Assembly: GCA_020635015.1 (NCBI GenBank)
Contig: JACKAP010000005.1
Coordinates: 227,686 to 291,685 of the forward strand
Length of the DNA: 64,000 nucleotides
Reading direction: 5' to 3'
From: Calditrichia bacterium
GTDB lineage: Bacteria; Calditrichota; Calditrichia; RBG-13-44-9; J075
Shown: positions 42,103 through 50,700 of the stretch, piece after piece
Layout of the letters: every line of letters starts with the position of its first letter
Position numbering within the stretch: position 1 is the first letter of the stretch
The notes under the pieces: generated by a model
Told to the model about the DNA's origin: nothing
Database searches by the model: none
Seen by the model: the letters and a program-made list of their open reading frames with translations, nothing else
Made by a program: the position numbers and the translations under genes

Positions 42103-42155
42103 AGCATCGATTAATCAATCGTTTCAGCATATCATACTAGGGAAGGTACCATAAG

Positions 42156-45100
42156 ATGCGTATTTTAAGATTAATTTTGGCATGGACCATCGGCGGATAT
42201 GCCCTTCTGGCCGGCACGGCCAATGCCCAGACCACCTACACCTGGGGCGGCGGCAACGGGGAGTGGACCCTGGCCGCCAACTGGAGCCCCAACGGCATGC
42301 CCGGTCCCGGCGATCATGTGATCATCAACAGCGGCACGGTAACGCTGAACAGCGATGTGGAGATCGCGACCTTGCAAATCAATGACGGCAGTCTGGATGG
42401 CAGCGGCACCCTGGCGATCTCCGGCAGCATGACCTGGAGCGACGGGCGGATGGAAGGCAGCGGCACGACCCGCATCAAACCCACAGCGACGCTGACCTTT
42501 GACGGCAGCGCTTTCAAGGAACTGAACGAACGTACCTTGCAGAACGAAGGCACGGTGATCCACAGCGGGGGCGATATCCGCCTTTCCGAAGCGTCGGCGA
42601 TCGTCAATGCCGCCGGGGGCAATTTTGAGTTCCACAGCAATGCCCTGATCGATTCGCTGCCTCCCAACGGCGGCATCTTCACCAATAACGGCACCCTCAC
42701 TAAAACGGCTGGAGGGGGCGTCTCCACCATCGATGCCGGGTTTACCAACAACGGCACGGTACAGGTCAACAACGGCACCCTGCGCCTGAGCCAGAGCAGT
42801 GCGCACTTCAGCAATCTCAACGTTGCCACCGGCGCGGAGCTGCAGTTCACCCAGGGATTTCATATCTGGAACGGCATGTCCCTGCTGGGGGGCGGCATTG
42901 TCAAAATCACCAATGCCAACATTCGCGCCGACGGCGGAGCGACCATCACCCCCGGCGCCACGTTGCTGCTGGACGGCAATGGGGGCATCAGCGCCGACGG
43001 TCCGCTCACAGTCAACGGCCTGCTGCAATGGGAAGAAGGCACCATCAGCGGCAACGGCGACGTGATTGTCAACAGCGCCCTGGATATCCTCAGCAGCAAT
43101 GCCAAGATCCTGGACCAGCGGGTGCTGCAGAACCATGGCACCGTCAATCTGGTGGGCAGCGGCGAGCTGCGCCTGCGCAATAATGCCCTGCTGCAGAATC
43201 TCGCCGGCAGCACCCTCAACCTGCTCTCGGATGCCGATATTGCTTTTGCGTCTCCGAACGGCGGCCAGATCGAGAACGGCGGGATCATTACCAAGCAGAA
43301 CAGCAACGGCACCACCGCCGTCGAGGTCGCATTTATCAACAGCGGCACGGTTTTTATCAACAGCGGCACCTTCACCCTGGAAAGCGGGTGCACCAACAAC
43401 AGCGCGACTTATTCGGTGGCCGCCGGTAGCGGGCTGAAGTTGAACGGCGGCACTTTCGAGTTTGACGGGGGCAGCGTGATCAACGGCGGGGGCGACCTCT
43501 CCTTTGCCAGCGGTATCCTGAACTTTTCCTCCAGTTTTACCAGCAGCGGCAATTTCACCATCGACGGAGGCACCACCCACCTTTTCAGCAACCTGAACAG
43601 CGGTTCGGCGCTGCACTTCATGAACGGAGAACTGCGCATCAACGCCAACCTCAGCGTCAACGATCTTCAGTTCGACAACGGCATCCTGTACTGCGACAAC
43701 GATCTGAATGTCAACGGCGCTTTCACCTGGCAGAGCGGCACCCTGACTGGGGCAGGCGACCTCAACCTCAACGGAGATGTTTTCCTGATCAGCAACAACA
43801 ATAAGCTGCTCGACGGGCAGTCGATCGAGAACGGCGCCACCATGACCTGGAGCGGCAACGGGGATCTGCGCCTGAAAAACGGCGCCCAGATCATCAATCT
43901 GGCCGGGGGAGTATTCGACATTCAGGGCAATGCCGCCATCGATTCGGTCGGCCCCGGCGCGGCAGGGTTCAGCAGCAGCGGCACAGTGCGCAAAAGCGGC
44001 GGAGGAGGCATCACCACCATCGACGCATCCTTCAATGGCAGCGGCGCGCTGGAGGTACAATCCGGCACCCTGCGCTTCCAGAAAAAAACGGTCATCGACA
44101 ACGACCTGAGCGTGGCGCCGGGCACTACCCTGCTTTATGCCAATACCCTGCACAAATTGAACCATCCGCAGTTTTCGGGAGGAGGCACCGTACATCTGAG
44201 CAACGCCACCCTGGAGGTCAGCGGCGACAGCCTGCAGGTGGCCGGCGGCACCACATTTCTGATCAGTGAATCGAGCAGCCGGGTGCAGGGCAGTGTAGCG
44301 ATCCGGGTAGACGGCGTGCTCAACTGGGAGCGGGGCTTCATCGCCACCGCCGGCGACCTGCTGATGAACGGCACCCTGAACTTCAACGGGAGCAATTCCC
44401 GCACCCTGGAAGGGGGCATCAGCCTGATCAACCACGGCACCATCAACTGGAACGGCAGCGGGCAATTCCGTTTGAAGGATAATTGCCAATTCCTCAATCA
44501 GGCCGGGGCGAACTTGAAGCTGCTTGGCAACGCAGAACTGTCGTTCATCACCCCCAGCGGGGGCAACCTGGTCAATGACGGTACCATCACCCGTAGCGGC
44601 AGCGCCGGAGTGATGCTGCTGGAGACGCCGCTGACCAACAACGGCATCCTCTCCATCGAGCAAGGCACCCTGCAACTGAAGCGCAGCAGCACCCACGACG
44701 GCGCCAGCATCAGCCATCTGGCCGGCACCGTGCTGGAACTGGATGACGACACCCACAATTTCCAGAACGGCACCCAGGTGATCGGCGCCGGCACTATCCG
44801 GGTCAGCGGCGCCACCGCGGCCTTTAACAATGGCTTTGACGGCAGCGGATCGCTGGAGATTACCGGGGGTAATGTCAATCTTGCCAACAGTGCCGCCTTC
44901 AACAACCTGACCCTCACCGCCGCCACTCTCAGTTCTGCCGGCGGCGATCTGACCGTCTCCGGCAACCTGAACTGGAACAGCGGCACCCTCACCGGCAGCG
45001 GCACCCTGGCGATCGGCGGTGGACTTTGGATCGCCAGCAATACCAGCAAGACCCTCGACGGCTGGCAGTTGACCCATGCCGGCAGCGGCGCCTGGAGCGG

Positions 45101-47228
45101 CGACGGCGCGCTGAAACTGCGCAACAATGCCCAGATCGTCAACCAGGCCGGGGCCACGCTGGAGATCAGCGGCGCCGGAGAGCTGAGTTTCGACAACCCC
45201 AACGGAGGCACCTTCAGCAATGCCGGCGCCATCATCCGGCGCAGCAATCCCGGCACCACCCTGATCACGATCGAGATGGACAATAGCGGCAGCATCACCG
45301 TGGAAAGCGGGAGCATCAAGCTGACCAAAAGCAGCCATACCCTGAACGGCAGTTATGCGGTGCAGGCCGGCGCGCTGATCGAAGTGACCGGCGGCGTGCA
45401 CACCATGGAAAACACCGCCATCAGCGGGGCGGGCGAGGTGCGTTTTGACGATGTGCCCCTCACCTGCACCGGCGCCGGCATCAGCGTGGCCAGCCCGGCG
45501 ACGCTGAGCCTGCAATCCAATGGTACGATCATCTCCGGAGACGGCCCGCTGCAAATCGGCGGTTTTCTCGACTGGCAGGGCGGCACCATCGGAGGCAGCG
45601 GCGCGCTGCAGGTGGGCGACGGCCTGCTGGTGAGCAGCAACGACACCAAAACCCTCAGCGGCCGCACCCTGATGCACGGAGGCAGCGGCAGTTGGTCCGG
45701 CAGTGGCGATATTCGACTGACCAACGGGGCGGAGATCGTCAATCAGGCCGGAGCGCTTCTGGATATTCTCGACAACGCCGAATTTGAATTCCTCGCACCC
45801 GGCGGGGGACAGGTTACCAACCTCGGCACCATTCGCAAAAGCGCGGGGGACGGCACCACCATCGTCAAGGTCGATTTCGACAATGATGGGGTGCTGGACA
45901 TCGCCAATGGCACGGTACGTTTCACGACGACCCTCGACAACGACAGCGGCACGATCCAGGGCAGCGGCACCCTGGATGTATCGCCCATCGCCTTCCAGAA
46001 TGCCGGCATGATCGCCCCGGGGAGCTCGCCGGGCATCCTCAGCGTGCAGGGCAGTTACAGCCAGGCGGCAGACGGCATCCTCAACATCGAGCTGGGCGGG
46101 GTCGATCCCGGCAGCGGCTACGACCGTCTGGCGGTCAGCGCCGCCGCCAACCTCGATGGCACCGTCAACATCAACCTGACCAACAATTTCTTCGCCTCGG
46201 TCGGTGATACTTTTGCGGTGCTGACCGCCAACAGCCTCAACGGGCAGTTCGCCACCGTCAACAACCAGACCGCCGGGAACCATGTGACCTTCGATCATGC
46301 TTATACCGCCAAGCGCTTTGTGCTGACGGTGACCTCCTTCTCCAACCTCGCCCCGCTGGCGCTGAATGACGATGCCACGCTTGACGAAGATGCATCGGTG
46401 GAGATCAACGTGCTGGCCAATGACAGCGACGGCGACAATGACCTGCTGACCATCACCGCCCTGATGCCGGCGGCGCACGGCAGCATCAGCCAGCTCAGCG
46501 ACAGCCTGATCAGCTACACCCCGGAGGAAAATTTCTTCGGGGCGGATACCTTTCATTATATAATCGTCGATGGATTCGGCGGAAGCGACACCGCGGCGGT
46601 TCACCTGACGGTGGTGTCGGTCAACGATCCTCCCCTGATCAGCGATCTGCCCGATTCCCTGAGCTTCTCCGCCGACTCCAGCGCCAGCCTGGGCCTGTGG
46701 GACTTCGTGTCGGATATCGAGACCGCGGATGACCAGCTGAGCTACGCCTTCAATGCATCCAACCCGGGCTTGATCCGCAATTTCGACCCGGCCAGCGGGG
46801 TGCTGACCCTCACGGCAGCGGCGGGCTTCTCCGGCGAGGTGCAGTTGATCGTGCAAATCAGCGATCCGGATGGCGGCGCAGCACAGGATACCATCCAGGT
46901 GGAGGTGCAGCCGGTGGTGGGAGTGGAGATTCCTGCCGACGATCCGGCTTACACTTTCGCTCTGCAACAAAATTATCCCAACCCCTTCAACCCGCAGACG
47001 GAGATCCGCTTCGTGCTGGCGCAGGGGGGGCGGGCCGAGCTGAGCGTCTTCAACATTCTCGGCCAGAAAGTGCGCACCCTGGTCGACGGCCAGTTGAGCC
47101 CCGGCGCCCACCGCGCGATGTGGGACGGTCGCAATGATGCCGGCCGGCAGTTGGCCAGCGGGGTGTACATCTACCAGCTGGTTTCCGGGAATTATCGGGA
47201 GATCAAAAAGATGATCCTGCTGCGATAA
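42156..47228 (+). CDS. Giant exported Gly-Ser-rich repeat protein 2 with cadherin-like modules and sorting tail
   Basis: A 1690-residue protein. Signal peptide 1-24 (cleavage after ANAQ). The opening domain (TYTWGGGNGEWTLAANWSP) precedes six repeat units of about 190 residues and the SPGxSPG cap at about 1286. A pair of cadherin-like modules follows (LDEDASVEINVLANDSD at about 1410; VNDPPLISDLPD at about 1490). The C-terminal tail is a NYPNPFNP-type T9SS type A or FlgD-Ig-like sorting domain (about 1605-1690, ending IYQLVSGNYREIKKMILLR). Sec export, then outer-membrane translocation or surface anchoring by the tail, is inferred from the family. It is a paralogue of the other three giant proteins. 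Confidence 0.9.
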   Translation: MRILRLILAWTIGGYALLAGTANAQTTYTWGGGNGEWTLAANWSPNGMPGPGDHVIINSGTVTLNSDVEIATLQINDGSLDGSGTLAISGSMTWSDGRMEGSGTTRIKPTATLTFDGSAFKELNERTLQNEGTVIHSGGDIRLSEASAIVNAAGGNFEFHSNALIDSLPPNGGIFTNNGTLTKTAGGGVSTIDAGFTNNGTVQVNNGTLRLSQSSAHFSNLNVATGAELQFTQGFHIWNGMSLLGGGIVKITNANIRADGGATITPGATLLLDGNGGISADGPLTVNGLLQWEEGTISGNGDVIVNSALDILSSNAKILDQRVLQNHGTVNLVGSGELRLRNNALLQNLAGSTLNLLSDADIAFASPNGGQIENGGIITKQNSNGTTAVEVAFINSGTVFINSGTFTLESGCTNNSATYSVAAGSGLKLNGGTFEFDGGSVINGGGDLSFASGILNFSSSFTSSGNFTIDGGTTHLFSNLNSGSALHFMNGELRINANLSVNDLQFDNGILYCDNDLNVNGAFTWQSGTLTGAGDLNLNGDVFLISNNNKLLDGQSIENGATMTWSGNGDLRLKNGAQIINLAGGVFDIQGNAAIDSVGPGAAGFSSSGTVRKSGGGGITTIDASFNGSGALEVQSGTLRFQKKTVIDNDLSVAPGTTLLYANTLHKLNHPQFSGGGTVHLSNATLEVSGDSLQVAGGTTFLISESSSRVQGSVAIRVDGVLNWERGFIATAGDLLMNGTLNFNGSNSRTLEGGISLINHGTINWNGSGQFRLKDNCQFLNQAGANLKLLGNAELSFITPSGGNLVNDGTITRSGSAGVMLLETPLTNNGILSIEQGTLQLKRSSTHDGASISHLAGTVLELDDDTHNFQNGTQVIGAGTIRVSGATAAFNNGFDGSGSLEITGGNVNLANSAAFNNLTLTAATLSSAGGDLTVSGNLNWNSGTLTGSGTLAIGGGLWIASNTSKTLDGWQLTHAGSGAWSGDGALKLRNNAQIVNQAGATLEISGAGELSFDNPNGGTFSNAGAIIRRSNPGTTLITIEMDNSGSITVESGSIKLTKSSHTLNGSYAVQAGALIEVTGGVHTMENTAISGAGEVRFDDVPLTCTGAGISVASPATLSLQSNGTIISGDGPLQIGGFLDWQGGTIGGSGALQVGDGLLVSSNDTKTLSGRTLMHGGSGSWSGSGDIRLTNGAEIVNQAGALLDILDNAEFEFLAPGGGQVTNLGTIRKSAGDGTTIVKVDFDNDGVLDIANGTVRFTTTLDNDSGTIQGSGTLDVSPIAFQNAGMIAPGSSPGILSVQGSYSQAADGILNIELGGVDPGSGYDRLAVSAAANLDGTVNINLTNNFFASVGDTFAVLTANSLNGQFATVNNQTAGNHVTFDHAYTAKRFVLTVTSFSNLAPLALNDDATLDEDASVEINVLANDSDGDNDLLTITALMPAAHGSISQLSDSLISYTPEENFFGADTFHYIIVDGFGGSDTAAVHLTVVSVNDPPLISDLPDSLSFSADSSASLGLWDFVSDIETADDQLSYAFNASNPGLIRNFDPASGVLTLTAAAGFSGEVQLIVQISDPDGGAAQDTIQVEVQPVVGVEIPADDPAYTFALQQNYPNPFNPQTEIRFVLAQGGRAELSVFNILGQKVRTLVDGQLSPGAHRAMWDGRNDAGRQLASGVYIYQLVSGNYREIKKMILLR

Positions 47229-47233
47229 GGACA

Positions 47234-47463
47234 CAATTGCACACAGATTTCGCAGATTAGGCAGATTTTCGCAGATACAACTTAACTGAATAATTGTGTC
47301 ATTGGCCTTCGGCGTCATTGATGCTTCGCATGTCATTGGCTTCACGTCATTTAGACATAAAAGCAGTTCGTTTATTTTTAAAGCATTCGTGTTCATTCGT
47401 GCCAATTCGTGGCAAAAAACGATCTGCGAAAATCTGCCAAATCTGTGGAATCTGCGTGCAATT
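47234..47463. repeat. Inverted pair of GCAGATTTTCGCAGAT words
   Basis: A 43-base word (47234-47276) faces its near-complement (47422-47463) with about 145 bases between. Between them are four GTCATTGGCTTC-like tandem words (47298-47356) and an ATTCGTGTTCATTCGTGCC stretch. All are non-coding, in the gap 47229-47738 after giant protein 2. Confidence 0.8.
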
Positions 47464-47616
47464 AAAACCCTGCTTATCCCCCAACCCCAAGAATATCCCC
47501 CTTATACAAAAGCATAACGATACAGTAGTTAATTATTGAAGACAAACGTATGTGAAATATATCATTATATAAGCTTACCAATTCTCTATATTTAACCTTC
47601 CGATCTCAGCCGCACC

Positions 47617-47706
47617 ATTCGGTTCGCCGAATTGCCGCAGCGTCGTTCTTCTGCATTCATCTCTATCATTGCAAATCATATCGTATTCTATCTAAGGGAT
47701 TAGATA
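47617..47706 (+). promoter_or_regulatory. Leader hairpins upstream of giant protein 3
   Basis: Hairpin ATTCGG-TTCG-CCGAAT (47617-47632) and hairpin TATCTA-AGGGAT-TAGATA (47689-47706) precede the start at 47739, which has AAAGG upstream. They could affect mRNA stability or translation; no known riboswitch is recognised. Confidence 0.45.
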
Positions 47707-47738
47707 AGTTTTAACCTTACCAGGGAAAGGTATTTTTC

Positions 47739-50700
47739 ATGTTCCGTGCGACAGGCGCTATTGTTTTCTTCTTGATGATTTTTTTCACCACTTTTACATC
47801 CTTCAACCGGGTATACGCTCAGCAGACCCGCACCTGGGTCGGGGGTACCGGCATTTGGGAAACTGCCTCCAACTGGAATCCCCCGGGAGTGCCCACCGTG
47901 AGCGATACGGCAGTGATCGTCACCGGGGTGGTCACCATGACCAGCAACCAGACCATCGGCGGCTTCCGGCTGAACGGAAAATTTATCAGCGACGCCACCC
48001 TGACCGTCACCGGCAAGATGCAATGGTTCAGGAGCACCCAGGAAGGCAGCGGCAGTACTGTGATCAGCAGCGGGGCGGTGCTGGAGATCACCGGCAGTGA
48101 TTTCAAGGAACTGATCGGCCACACCCTCGACAACCAAGGCACCGTCATCTGGAAAGACGACGGTTTCATCAAGCTGCATAACCAGGCGCAGATCTTCAAC
48201 CGCGCCGGCGCAACCTTTGAGATCCAAAATGATGAACTGATGGACTTTATTCTTCCGGACAGCGGAGGCACTTTTTACAATTACGGCACCCTGATCAAGA
48301 GCGGGGGCAGCGGCACCACCATCATGGATGCGCTGTTTTACAATAGCGGCAGCATTGTCGTCAACAGCGGGGAATTGCGTTTCGAGCGGGGGAGCGATAC
48401 CCCGAGCAGCGGCACCATGAATACCGCCACCGGCGGGGAGATCGAGTTCGCCAAGACCCCCTTCCGCCTCGACGGCGTCACCTTCGGCGGCAGCGGCCTG
48501 GTGCAGATATCCGACGGCAGTCTGGAGATCAGCGGCAGCGGCATCACCGTGCAGAACGGCGTGCGCATGGCCATCAGCGACAGCGACGGCTACCTGCAGG
48601 GGGACGGGCCGATAACTGTCAATGGAATTTTCGACTTTGCCCACGGGAAGGTCTTCGGCAACGGCAGCTTTACGGTGAGCGGCACCATGGAACTTACCGG
48701 CAGCAGCACCCGCACCCTGGTTGGCCGCACCATCACCAACAACGGCAGTATTATCAACACTGGCACCGGCACCCTGCGGATGCAGGATAATGCCCAGATC
48801 ATCAACACTGCCGGGGCGATTTTCGATCTGCAGAGCGATGCCAATATCGATTATTTGGATCCCAGCGGCGGCAAGATCTTCAATTATGGCAATTTCCAAA
48901 AAAGCGCCGGCAGCGGCACCACCCTGATCGATGTGGAATTGATTAACGAAGGCAGCATCACCGTTAACAGCGGCACCGTCAAATTGACCCGGGGAGGCAA
49001 TGTAACTGCCTGCAGCAACACCATCGCTGCCGGCAGCCGCCTGGTGCTGGATGATGAGGATTTTCTGCTCAGCAATGTCACTTTTGGCGGCAGCGGCACG
49101 GTGGAGTTCTCCACCAACAGCGTCACCGTTTCCAGCGGAGGCGTGACCATCCTATCCCCCGCCACCCTGGAATTTCCCGGGGGCACGGTAAAGGGCAGCG
49201 GCGACCTGACCATCGAGGGCACCTTCGACTGGAGCCGCGGAGCGCTCTCCGGCAGCGGGGATGTGATTGTCAACGGCTTGCTCAAGATCACCGGCAGCAA
49301 TTATAAGGAACTGATCGAACGCACTCTGATCAACAATACCACCACCATTTGGAGCGACGGGGATATCAAGTTAAAAGATCAGGCAAAAATCATCAATCAG
49401 AGCGGTTCGCTGTTCGACGTCAAGACCGACAACCTGATGGATTATGTGCTGGCGGACAACGGGGGCAGCTTTGTCAACCTGGGCCAGTTAAAAAAAACCG
49501 CCGGCAGCGGTACCGCTACGATTGACCCGATCTTCCATAACACCGGCACGGTGGAGGTGCTCAGCGGCACCCTGCGCTTCGAGCGCGGCAGCGCCTCCTC
49601 CAGCAGCACCGGCCATTTTCTAACCCACTCCGGCACCACGCTGGTGCTCTCCGAGCGCACCTTCATTATCGACGGCGCGTATTTTGAAGGCGCCGGCATC
49701 ACCCAGGTCACCGACGCGATCCTGGAGGTCACCGGTACCGGGCTGCAGATGAGCGCGGATGCGACCATCAAGCTGGATGATCCCGACGGGAAGATCCAGG
49801 GCACCGGCCCGCTGACCATCGACGGCCGCCTGGAATGGCTGCAGGGCACCATCAACGGCAGCGGGAATTTTGTAATCAACAACACCCTGGTGCTGGGCGG
49901 AAGCCACTTCAAGGAACTGACCGGCCGCACCATCACGAACAACGGCACCACCATCGCCACCGGCAGCGGCAGCCTGCGCTTTTCCAACAGTGCCGTATTC
50001 GACAACACCAGCGGCGCGGTATTCGAATTCCAGGCCGATGCGCCTTTCGTCAAGGTGCTGCCGGACGGTGGCACTTTCAACAATCACGGCATCCTGCGCA
50101 AGCTGAACGGCAGCGGCGATTCACAGTTGGGAATCGACCTGGTCAATTACGGCGCCATCGAGGTACAGGGCGGCGCCACCCTCAGCATCGCTTCCGGCGG
50201 CCGCCTGCTCTTTCCCCAGGGTACGGTGACCGGCGCCGGCATCCTGAACATCCAGGGCAGCATGCTGTGGAGCGGAGGCACGGTGGCCGGAAACGGGCAG
50301 TTGACCAATCACGGGCTGATCGAACTCTCCGGCAGCGGCCTGAAGACGCTTGACACCCGCACCCTGGTCAACTACGACTCGCTGCGCTGGCTGGGCAGCG
50401 GCAACTTCGGCCTGAAGAACAATGCGCTGATCGACACCCGTGCCGGTAGCAAATTTTTCATCGAATCCAGCGGCACCCTGAGCTTCCTTACTCCCAACGG
50501 CGGCAGTCTCAGCAACGGCGGCACCCTGCTCCGCCCCAACAGCGGCACGGCGCACTTTGGGGTAGATGTGAGCAACAGCGGCACGGTGGAGGCATTAAAC
50601 GGCACCCTGGATTTCAACGCCGCCTTCAACAACCTGGCCGGTGCAAACTTGAAGGGCCGGGGGGTATTGGATTTCAGCGATGCCATTTTCAGCAACAACG

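Noticed and set aside
42171..47405. A 1744-codon open frame antisense to giant protein 2 and other long antisense frames (38741-40897, 51783-53570, 18307-22716)
   Set aside because: These arise from GC-biased codon use (Ser AGC, Gly GGC, Thr ACC) in the sense gene. They lack ribosome sites, domains and normal amino-acid composition.
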